Assembly (NCBI GenBank): GCA_964438715.1
Contig: CAYTLQ010000047.1
Span: 1-35,225 of the forward strand
Direction of reading: 5' to 3'
Length of the DNA stretch: 35,225 bases
DNA from: CAYTLQ01 sp964438715
GTDB lineage: Bacteria; Bacteroidota; Ignavibacteria; Ignavibacteriales; Ignavibacteriaceae
Below are positions 7,079 to 15,080 of the stretch, piece by piece. The notes below the pieces were generated by a model. That model made no database searches. It was not told where the DNA came from and was given only the letters and a program-made list of their open reading frames with translations. Each line of letters starts with the position of its first letter. The stretch's first letter is position 1. The position numbers and the translations under genes are program-made.

Positions 7079-9412
7079 CTATCGCAATAAAATCATTTTT
7101 CCATGCACAATATTATTGCGCGTAGTTATCAATACATAATAATATACACCGCTGGCTTTATCGGTAAGACTGATTTCTATTTCGTTCTTCCCTTCCTGAA
7201 CGATTGTATTTTCTTTCCGGTAAACAACCTCTCCGGTAGTATTATATACAACCAATGATACTTCCATACTTTTTTTTGTATAGAATTGAAGTTTTGTAAC
7301 CGGATTAAACGGGTTCGGATAATTTGGGAAAACAAGAAAATCATCAGTTGGTGTTACCGTTTCATACCCCCTTTCCTGAGTATCAGAGACTATGCCATTG
7401 TGAATACGCAGATTATCAATGACTACACTCCCTGAATAAACTGAATCGACAATTCCTCCCGATTTCACTGCATAAAAAATAAAACGCTTCAATTTTGCGG
7501 GATGATTAAATGCAGAACCAAAACTTTTCAAGGAAGCTCTTATTGTTTTCCAGCCAAAAACCTGCTGTAAAAATGTAGAATTTGTATTCACAGTGAATAA
7601 TTGTCCGTCTGCATCCTCAAGCTGGAAGCCAAATACATGTCCGTTACCGTTATTATAGATATCAATGAGTATTGAATCAGGCTCACCAACAAGTGGAAAA
7701 TTACAATCGAAATACACACGGTGTTTGTCAATTCCGGCATAGGTAAAGCGATAGTCTATGCGCAGTGCTGAAGGAGGAGATGAATATGCTGTGTCGGTTA
7801 TCGCAGTCGCCGTCTCAGGATGCATCCCGAAATAACTAACATGTAAATTCGCTAATGTTGAAAAATTTTCTAATTCGCGATATATATAGGATGCTAGAAT
7901 ATAAAATGTCTTAATTACCTGAATCCCGTTAACTTCACCTTTTACTCTGCAAATTCCCGGAACAAGTGCATAGAATTTTCCGAGACTATCAATTCTCCCC
8001 GTAGAATCTAACACAGTCCAATTTACCAATGTACTATCGACATACATTAATTCCCCCGAACCGGAGACCATTGCCCTAAAGCCAAGTTGAATCTTCTGCC
8101 CGGGAATCAATGAATCATTTTCAGGTACAATATGATAATTATAAAGTGCAGGTAACACGGTGAGTTCGGAATAATAGACCGGTGAAGTTGGATAAATTAC
8201 AGGAAGAATCCTGTCTTTATCAAATCGGTAGTATGTGGTACCATCTGAATGAGTTATTTTAATTATGCCTGAGCCAAACAATTCATTTTTTTGCTGATCT
8301 AAGGAAGCATTCCAGAAAGCAGTTGTTTTATTCGATGAATCGCCAAAAATGTATTTGTAAAAATTTCCTGTTGCCGTAGTTGAGAGCAATGGTTTATCAC
8401 CTGTTTCGCAGATCAAGGTTTTATAATATTTGTAAGCAGGCTTCGGAGTAAAATTAAAATTTACTATACCAAAGTTATGCTCATTATTCGTTGATGATTC
8501 TCCGTCATTCTTAAAGTCATACCACGATATAAGTTTTAAGCGGGGAAAATTTCTGCCAAGAAGATAAATGCGTGCAAGATACTCTGCTTGTTTTAGTGGA
8601 GAAACATTCGGCCATACAGAAGAAGTAGGATACCCTATTTCGGTAAGAAAAATATTTCTGTTCTCCGGAATTATTGCTTTCAAATTATTCAGGTCGGTAA
8701 AAAGGTATGTTTCCGGCGCTTTATCAACCCGATACTGATGAAAAGAAACAGCATCCATAAATGCGCCACCGCCGCTATTCATAACCATAGAAATAAAATT
8801 TATCCAGCTAATATATGGCGCCGGATTTCCTTCAGCCGGTGAAGTTGCACAGCCGAGTACTGTTATTGTTGAATCTATTGCTTTTATGGCGGGATATACA
8901 GCCTGAAGTAGAGATTTATATGCGGAGGCGCTCGGAGTTGGATCCCAAAACTGTGGAATATTTGGTTCGTTCCAAATTTCATACAATTTTATCCCTCGGG
9001 GCGCATATCGCTGAACAACTTTTTTACAATATTCTACAAACTTAATTCTGTTCGTGTCTGAAGTTATTCCGGAACCGGCATGCGGTGCATAAAGCGGATT
9101 ATTATAATTAAGTATCAGAAGTATTGAAATTCCGCGCAGATGTGCTTGTTCTACATAAAAATCAAATTTCGGATTAAATGAATATATACCTGGCGTAGTT
9201 TCTATATATGACCAATACATTTCATCGCGGATAATCTTTATTCCGGCGGCAGAAATCGAATCAAGCATTGTAACGACAGAGGCTGAATCCATATCACTTC
9301 GTTCAATCTGTCCGAAGTGTGTTTGTACACCAAAAAAAGGGTAATTCTGGGCAATATTAGAAACAGAAGTGAAGAGTATTAATATTAATGGAAGGAGGAA
9401 CTTTTTTATCAT
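7079..9412 (-). CDS. Secreted T9SS glycoside hydrolase-like protein (clan GH-A TIM barrel)
   Basis: The 777-residue protein has a signal peptide (1-21) and a TIM-barrel domain over about 25-350. IKLYEIWNEPNI gives the acid/base candidate E149 (the NEP motif of clan GH-A) and NIFLTEIGYP gives the nucleophile candidate E258. The fold is of the GH5/GH39 kind; I cannot assign a family or substrate. A beta-rich region (about 380-490), a carbohydrate-binding-like beta sandwich (about 490-680) and a T9SS sorting domain (NYPNPFNPVTKL to MILLR) follow. GGAAG sits 6 bases before the ATG. The start codon is 67 bases from the end of element E2. Likely role: extracellular or surface polysaccharide breakdown. 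Both catalytic glutamates are present, so activity is plausible. Confidence 0.85.
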   Translation of the reverse strand: MIKKFLLPLILILFTSVSNIAQNYPFFGVQTHFGQIERSDMDSASVVTMLDSISAAGIKIIRDEMYWSYIETTPGIYSFNPKFDFYVEQAHLRGISILLILNYNNPLYAPHAGSGITSDTNRIKFVEYCKKVVQRYAPRGIKLYEIWNEPNIPQFWDPTPSASAYKSLLQAVYPAIKAIDSTITVLGCATSPAEGNPAPYISWINFISMVMNSGGGAFMDAVSFHQYRVDKAPETYLFTDLNNLKAIIPENRNIFLTEIGYPTSSVWPNVSPLKQAEYLARIYLLGRNFPRLKLISWYDFKNDGESSTNNEHNFGIVNFNFTPKPAYKYYKTLICETGDKPLLSTTATGNFYKYIFGDSSNKTTAFWNASLDQQKNELFGSGIIKITHSDGTTYYRFDKDRILPVIYPTSPVYYSELTVLPALYNYHIVPENDSLIPGQKIQLGFRAMVSGSGELMYVDSTLVNWTVLDSTGRIDSLGKFYALVPGICRVKGEVNGIQVIKTFYILASYIYRELENFSTLANLHVSYFGMHPETATAITDTAYSSPPSALRIDYRFTYAGIDKHRVYFDCNFPLVGEPDSILIDIYNNGNGHVFGFQLEDADGQLFTVNTNSTFLQQVFGWKTIRASLKSFGSAFNHPAKLKRFIFYAVKSGGIVDSVYSGSVVIDNLRIHNGIVSDTQERGYETVTPTDDFLVFPNYPNPFNPVTKLQFYTKKSMEVSLVVYNTTGEVVYRKENTIVQEGKNEIEISLTDKASGVYYYVLITTRNNIVHGKMILLR

Positions 9413-9713
9413 AAAACTTCCGGAATTGATTACTGAAAGTTACAAATACTCAATACAAAAAGGAGTACTGAATTTATTTGGGTGTACGACAAAATGGTTG
9501 AAAACTTACTAATCTAATCGCAAATCGAAGATCCTCTGGATTTTAAATCCTCTGGATTGAAAATCCGTTCCCTAACGGATGGTACATCCTCTGGATCGAA
9601 GATCCTTCAGATTGAAAATCCTCTGGATTGCAAATCGGTTCCCTAACGGCTCGAAGATCCTCTGGATTTTAAATCCTCCGGATAATGTTATCACAAAAAT
9701 ACAAACAAAATAA

Positions 9714-9726
9714 ACCCTGACAGGGT
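9714..9726. repeat. Mini-hairpin, counterpart of 732-744
   Basis: ACCCTG-A-CAGGGT is a perfect 6-bp-arm palindrome at the position in E2 equivalent to 732-744 in E1. Its arms differ from those of E1 at two pairs, both changes keeping the pairing. Confidence 0.65.
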
Positions 9727-9872
9727 GGAATTATAATTTCTCTTCATACCGTCAGGGGATCCGTTGGCTAATCCGTTAGCTAACGGACTAACGGACAATC
9801 CCACTATATATCACCCTTTCAGGGTTTTGAGGATAAGTAAGGGTAGCTGTTGTTATAAAATTATCACCCTTT

Positions 9873-9888
9873 CCAGAGGATTTTCAAT
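9873..9888. repeat. 16-bp palindrome unit inserted within another palindrome
   Basis: CCAGAGGATTTTCAAT interrupts an ATCACCCTTT...CAGGGTT palindrome (9863-9872 and 9889-9895). Removing exactly these 16 bases restores ATCACCCTTTCAGGGTT, which is the uninterrupted form found at 9810-9826 and, on the other strand, at 304-320. The inserted segment is a rotation of the 16-bp unit AATCCAGAGGATTTTC that occurs head-to-tail near 770-815. Confidence 0.7.
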
Positions 9889-10059
9889 CAGGGTTGGGTG
9901 TATGATAAAATCGAAGATCCTCTGGATTTTAAATCCTCTAGATTGCAAATCCGTTCCCTAACGGATGGTACATCCTCTGGATCGAAGATCCTCCGGATTT
10001 TTTAATCCTCTGGATTGAAAATAATTTAAGCTCAAAATGTTGTACACCCATTTTTTTGC

Positions 10060-10097
10060 AAAAAGTAAAAAAAAAGCCGTGGCTACAAGCCACGGCT
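10060..10097 (-). terminator. Intrinsic terminator of the giant surface protein gene
   Basis: On the minus strand, AGCCGTGGCT and AGCCACGGCT (10097-10088 and 10084-10075) form a perfect 10-bp stem with a 3-base loop, followed by a T-run and then ACTTTTT. It starts 27 bases after the stop codon at 10124. Confidence 0.9.
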
Positions 10098-10123
10098 GTG
10101 GTTAAATTAATTTTTTACTCTTC

Positions 10124-13100
10124 TTATTTCTGTAATATCATCTTCTTAACAGAGCTGAATTCACCTGCCTGCAGACGGTAGAAGTAAACACCGCTGGAGA
10201 GTCGGGATGCATTGAATTCAACAGTATAAGTACCCGCGTTGTATTCACCCGAAAGAAGTGTCATTATTTTCTGTCCCAAAATGTTGAATACATCGAGAGA
10301 TACACTGCTCTTTGAAGGAACAGAGAAAGTAATTTTCGTACTTGGGTTGAACGGATTCGGATAGTTCTGACTGAGAGCAAATTCAGCTGGAATCAGTTCT
10401 TCGGCAGTTACTGCTGTCGGGTTATCATTTCTGAAAATAGCGCCACTGCTGGTACCGACGAATACAGCGCCATTCTGCAGATTTACAAACATCGAACCTG
10501 CTCCATGACCCTGCAAACCAATAGGTCTCCAGTTAAGTGTATTTGCTGAGGAAACATATACACCTGCAGCCCATGCGCTAACATATACATTATCATTTGC
10601 ATCAACGGCTACTGAATAAATGAAGAGTGAATTTATACCGTCGTTCGACTGGAACCACGAATCGCCGCCATCTGTACTGCGGAATATACCGCCGCCATAA
10701 GTACCTGCAATAATGGAGCCTGTAGAGGTTTTTGCCATTGACCAGATGAAATCAAAGCCAACAGGCAGAGGACCCCAGGTTGCACCTCCGTCAATACTAC
10801 GGAATACTCCGCCACCAAAAGTACCGGCAAGCAATGTATTGTTATTTAGTGCTATAAGAGCATGTACAGCCGGAGCAGTGAGTCCGTTATTGGTTACATT
10901 CCATGTAGCACCGTTATCAGTTGATACATAGATACCGAAGCCCCAGGTACCCGCATAAATGTTACCATTAGGAGTAATTGTTACAGCACGAACATCTTTA
11001 CCATAGAGTTCTGTAGTATCCCATGTAGCGCCATTATCGGTTGAATAATAAAGTCCTTGTTCAGTAGCGGCATAAATAGTTGCGCCGTTTACAGCGAGTG
11101 ACCAGATATAACCAACATTCATACTATTGTTAATACGGGTCCAGTTTGCGCCATTATCTGTTGAGCGATAAACTTTACCACCCATAGTACCGGTTAGCAT
11201 ATTACCATTCTGATCATTACCAAGTGTAAGAACAACTTCGCTCTGCGGGAAGTTTGTTACTAACTGCCAGTTACTGCCGGAACCAGTTGACTGCTGAATA
11301 TCTTTTACCTTAAAGGCAAACATATCACTGTTATTTGCACTTACCGGATCCTGAGGAGAGGAAGAAAGAACCTGTGCAACATTCACCAAGTTCGAGTCAA
11401 CCGGAATATTACCAAGGAATGGCGAAATGTTAAACTGACCACGCCCTCTCATACTGCGGCAAATCATCTGACCATGCATAACACCGCTTTCAAATAATAC
11501 ATCGGTAGTTGGTGCAAGCATAGATCCTGTAATATCAATGTAACGAACATCGAGATAATCAACATTGTATAAATTAAGGAGGACATTGTTGCGGGCTGTT
11601 CCGAATATTTCGAAGCCGCCACGCCACTGTATAGTATCGCCAACAAAATTAACAACTACAACCGAGCCGTTTGGCACATGAATTTGAAGATCATTCGCCA
11701 GTGAGAGTGAATCGCCGTTAACACGGAACACATTAAGGGTTGGATGAGTACCTTCAAGGAATACGCCACCCCACTGATATGTGGTTGTACCGTTGACCGC
11801 AAAACTATATAATTGTGCAGAGAGATTGGTTAGGTATGCTTCAGCGGCAACAAAATCTATAACTGAATCCTTACGAACCGTACCACCTGTTGTACTAACG
11901 GCATAGATCGGCAGGTTAGAAGAATTGCCATAAACGACATTACCATTATACACTGCACCGGTAAGGTATGTTAAGTTATGGCCTACAACAAGCACATCTA
12001 CCTGACCAAATGGATATACTGGAAGTTTATCGCCAACACTATAGCCGGCAAGGTTTGCACTGCGTCCGACAGCCACTTTACCTTCGGTATCGGAGGAAGG
12101 CTGGTTAAGATCGCGAAGGACAAAGAGATTAAAGTCACCTACAGGTCCCAGACTTATTGAACCTGAGCCACTGCCTGATGCGAGTACATTAGCATTTGCA
12201 GTAATTGTTAATGTAGCGCTTGCGCCATTAGCAAGATTACCAATATCCCAAACACCGGTTAATTCATCATAACTGCCTACTGAAGCAGTATGACTTACAT
12301 AATCGAGCCCCGCAGGAAGCTGATCGAGAATTTTTACTCCGGTAGCATTCTGAGGACCAAGATTAGTAGCGGTGATTGTAAATGTAATACTTTCACCATT
12401 TGCCAGACTGTCTTTGTTCGCAGTTTTTGTAACAGAAATATCAGCATTATTAGCCGGTGGTGCAGGACAAACCCATGGATACCAGTATAAATCTCTTCCT
12501 ATTCCATTATGAATTACATTGCCCTGACAATCTAAAACATTGACACCATAATGAATTTCAACAAGCGTATCTGTAGAACGGATACCGGGCCACCATGCTG
12601 AGATTGAGAATGTTGTATCACCGTAAATATCCACTGTTGAATAATTGTAACTAGTGTCGAACTCAGCAGGATGTACTATTCTCCATGAAATCTGCAATTT
12701 TGCTTTTGATGGATCGGGAGTAAGATTAACAGAACCACTAATTGTAATCCACTGAGCATTAGTAACACAAATAGCCGAATCAGGGCCAAGTGTTCCCGTC
12801 CAATCAGTCGCGCAAACAGCGGGAGCATCATAAATACCGGCATCCCATGATAAATCTTCTTCACCGCTTATAAGAACGGTGCATGATGTTTTAAAGGTAA
12901 CAGAATCTATATCAGAATCCTTTGTATCATCAGTGCCGGAATTCTGAACGGTTACAACATAGCTGGAAGGTATTTCAAATTTTACATAGTAGCTTCCCGG
13001 TGTAAGTCCGGTAAACGAATAATATCCTGTTGCATTAGTAGCAGTAGTTGCCACAAGAACATCACTGCAAGTATAAAGTTTAACGATAATGCCGGCAACG

Positions 13101-14629
13101 CCACTTTCGTTTGCATCCTGATAACCATCTTTATCAGCATCAAACCACACACGGTCACCAATAGATGCCGGAAGCGGAGCAACAGCACAGGTAAGGAAGC
13201 CATTATCCTGTGAACCATTATCAAAATTTTCATTAATTGCGGTAGCGGCATCATTAATCTGAGAGAATGTATATCCGGTTGATGCACCACTGAGAGCAAG
13301 GTTTGCGATTGCCAGAAACTCATAAACTGTTTTACCCTGGAACGGACCGCTTGCAATCACCAGATTTCCTAACTTCACCGGATTGGGACCGATTACACCT
13401 GCTGAATCGAAATAAACATTAAGCATAAGCGCTGTAATCTGTCCGCCAAGCACACCGGAAGAGGTAGTAACCGGATTTACTGAAACGCCACTGAGAGCGC
13501 CTGCGGTGCCGCCGGCAGGAAGATAATTCTTAATAGCATTAGATGTGGTGAATGTAGCTTTATTCGATCCGCCTCCGATAGTTAAACCGGACGGAAATAC
13601 CGTTGCAAAATTATTTTTGCGTATTGTTCCGGGTCCGCTGTTATCTGGTCCTCCCCAGCCACCCTGTGTATAGGTAACAAAACCGTTTAAATCACAATTC
13701 TGCGGTGTGTACCATGTAATAGATGAGGTAACTGATTTTGCGGCATTTACAGGGGTTGCCAAAACCAGCTTCTGATAATCATTCGGTTGAATTGTATGTA
13801 CAAAGCGTGTACCCTGTGGAATTATAACATTAGCAACTGCTGTTATTGTAGCAGTATTTCCTGAGCCTTGTGTTAGCGAAATTAGAGGTGTAAGTCCATT
13901 CACTCCGGTTACTGCTGAAGTAGCACTCAAAGTGCCTGAAGTAGTTGATAAATTAATTGTACGGTTCTGAAGCGGATTGCCATTGGTGTCATAGGCGGCT
14001 ACCTGAAAAGTAACTGTTGTACCGGTCGCAACATTCTGAGAAGCCGGTAAAAACAACAATGTTGAAACTGGTAAGGTACTTCCTGCATTCGCGTTCGCAT
14101 CAGCAATGATAGCAAGTGCCCTGTTTTTAATATCTGCATTGCTTGTAATTGTATTTGCATCCACCCCATCAGAAAAATACCAGATAGCAAATTGCACTGC
14201 AGCAGCTTCCTTCTGAACAGTGCTTGCCGAACCCGGATATGGATATGTCTTATATGGATAGTAATTGTTCAGGATATAGGTAATCTGCGATGGCGTGTAA
14301 TTTGAATCGGTATATGTATGAGGTTGCGAGGGAGTATAAAAAGCCAGATATTTCCTGATATCAATACAATAAAACTTTGCCGGATTGTTATCTAGTGTAC
14401 CCGTGAATGTCCCTGCCCAATATGTCACATTATTATTTGTATAAGGGTTGGTAAAGGTAACATTACTGCCTTTATCGGTAGCGGTGACCTTTGCGATGCT
14501 GGCGCCCTCTATTGAGGGATGAATAAAATAAGTTGACGGATAAACAGTATTATTTATTTTCAGAGAGTCACCCACTCCACCGAAGAGTACAACTGTACTC
14601 AAAATAAAAAATAGCAGAAGTTTTTTCAT
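10124..14629 (-). CDS. Giant T9SS surface adhesin-like protein with thioester, SdrD-B-like, DUF11, choice-of-anchor A and propeller domains
   Basis: The 1501-residue protein starts with a signal peptide (1-17). Residues about 25-185 look like a thioester (TED/TQXA) domain: FYCID gives C88 and AAAVQFAIW gives Q146, the pair that would form the internal Cys-Gln bond. An Ig-like region (about 190-280) and a domain with ITWYTPQNCDLNGF (about 300-480) follow. An SdrD-B-like domain spans about 487-600 (IGDRVWFDADKDGYQDANES). A DUF11 domain begins at about 727 but is interrupted after about 813 by a choice-of-anchor A domain (about 820-1075, SLGPVGDFNLFVLRDLNQ), then resumes at about 1079-1108. Six or seven BNR/sortilin-like propeller repeats (VYRSTDNGANW and similar) cover about 1118-1405, and a T9SS sorting domain ends it. 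GGAAGGTG precedes the ATG. Likely a cell-surface adhesin that might bond covalently to its target; the target is unknown. Confidence 0.85.
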   Translation of the reverse strand: MKKLLLFFILSTVVLFGGVGDSLKINNTVYPSTYFIHPSIEGASIAKVTATDKGSNVTFTNPYTNNNVTYWAGTFTGTLDNNPAKFYCIDIRKYLAFYTPSQPHTYTDSNYTPSQITYILNNYYPYKTYPYPGSASTVQKEAAAVQFAIWYFSDGVDANTITSNADIKNRALAIIADANANAGSTLPVSTLLFLPASQNVATGTTVTFQVAAYDTNGNPLQNRTINLSTTSGTLSATSAVTGVNGLTPLISLTQGSGNTATITAVANVIIPQGTRFVHTIQPNDYQKLVLATPVNAAKSVTSSITWYTPQNCDLNGFVTYTQGGWGGPDNSGPGTIRKNNFATVFPSGLTIGGGSNKATFTTSNAIKNYLPAGGTAGALSGVSVNPVTTSSGVLGGQITALMLNVYFDSAGVIGPNPVKLGNLVIASGPFQGKTVYEFLAIANLALSGASTGYTFSQINDAATAINENFDNGSQDNGFLTCAVAPLPASIGDRVWFDADKDGYQDANESGVAGIIVKLYTCSDVLVATTATNATGYYSFTGLTPGSYYVKFEIPSSYVVTVQNSGTDDTKDSDIDSVTFKTSCTVLISGEEDLSWDAGIYDAPAVCATDWTGTLGPDSAICVTNAQWITISGSVNLTPDPSKAKLQISWRIVHPAEFDTSYNYSTVDIYGDTTFSISAWWPGIRSTDTLVEIHYGVNVLDCQGNVIHNGIGRDLYWYPWVCPAPPANNADISVTKTANKDSLANGESITFTITATNLGPQNATGVKILDQLPAGLDYVSHTASVGSYDELTGVWDIGNLANGASATLTITANANVLASGSGSGSISLGPVGDFNLFVLRDLNQPSSDTEGKVAVGRSANLAGYSVGDKLPVYPFGQVDVLVVGHNLTYLTGAVYNGNVVYGNSSNLPIYAVSTTGGTVRKDSVIDFVAAEAYLTNLSAQLYSFAVNGTTTYQWGGVFLEGTHPTLNVFRVNGDSLSLANDLQIHVPNGSVVVVNFVGDTIQWRGGFEIFGTARNNVLLNLYNVDYLDVRYIDITGSMLAPTTDVLFESGVMHGQMICRSMRGRGQFNISPFLGNIPVDSNLVNVAQVLSSSPQDPVSANNSDMFAFKVKDIQQSTGSGSNWQLVTNFPQSEVVLTLGNDQNGNMLTGTMGGKVYRSTDNGANWTRINNSMNVGYIWSLAVNGATIYAATEQGLYYSTDNGATWDTTELYGKDVRAVTITPNGNIYAGTWGFGIYVSTDNGATWNVTNNGLTAPAVHALIALNNNTLLAGTFGGGVFRSIDGGATWGPLPVGFDFIWSMAKTSTGSIIAGTYGGGIFRSTDGGDSWFQSNDGINSLFIYSVAVDANDNVYVSAWAAGVYVSSANTLNWRPIGLQGHGAGSMFVNLQNGAVFVGTSSGAIFRNDNPTAVTAEELIPAEFALSQNYPNPFNPSTKITFSVPSKSSVSLDVFNILGQKIMTLLSGEYNAGTYTVEFNASRLSSGVYFYRLQAGEFSSVKKMILQK

Positions 14630-15080
14630 AATTCACCTTCCGTTAGTTAAAAATTACTTTTCGATCAGCATTTTTTATGCCAACACTAAGACCTATTAAA
14701 AACAATAACTTACAGGAATTAATATTTTATGAGTGATTCAAATTGATACATTCTTCTCATTCTGGATTTGAACATCACTCAGGTACATTTTCCACATAGC
14801 GACTTAGCTTAATTTAACGAATTATGCCAATAAGTCAATTACTGAATATCACAGGCATCGGAATTGAATTCGCCTTGATGCAGTCACTTCCGCATTTTAA
14901 TAATGATCCGGCCTCTTACTCCGGCAAGTTCGTGTTTTTTTTCAGTCCGTTTCTTTATTATCGAACACTTTCCGTTTATTCTTTAGCGCCAAATGCTCTT
15001 GTTTATACGACAAGGCTTATATATTTCTCTGTTAAGCCCTCATAATTCACTATTTTGGTTTCTCCCCCGTAACCGGAACT
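14630..15080. other. Intergenic region, 451 bases
   Basis: It contains the upstream region of the giant surface protein gene (minus strand), with its ribosome-binding site at about 14631-14640, and the downstream region of the serine hydrolase gene. An open frame at 14824-15045 (plus) has no ribosome-binding site, no recognisable domain and no signal peptide, and is not called. No hairpin terminator or repeat was seen. Confidence 0.6.

Larger units (their letters stand above)
9480..10049 (-). mobile_element. MITE-like palindrome-mosaic element E2, inverted relative to E1
   Basis: A 570-bp gene-free block bounded by GGGTGTACGACA (9480-9491) and TGTTGTACACCC (10038-10049), an 11 of 12 match as terminal inverted repeats. 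Read on the minus strand it follows E1: the left end with TTTGAGCTTA; ATCC-RGA-GGAT units; the internal CATACACCC motif; CCCTGAAAGGGTGATATA; CCGTTAG repeats; CCCCTGACGG; TGAAGAGAAAT; the TTATTTTGTTTGT stretch; further ATCC-RGA-GGAT units; TTTGCGATTA; and the right end ACCATTTTGTC. It is a simpler version lacking E1's duplicated centre. Flanks (ATTTATTT on the left, ATTTTTTT on the right) could be a diverged target duplication but are too AT-rich to decide. No protein is encoded. Confidence 0.6.

Noticed and set aside
9764..9961. Open frame of 65 codons in E2
   Set aside because: It is made of the same palindromes read from the other strand, with no ribosome-binding site or recognisable fold.
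14824..15045. Open frame of 73 codons between two secreted-protein genes
   Set aside because: No ribosome-binding site, unlikely residue composition, and no recognisable domain or signal peptide.
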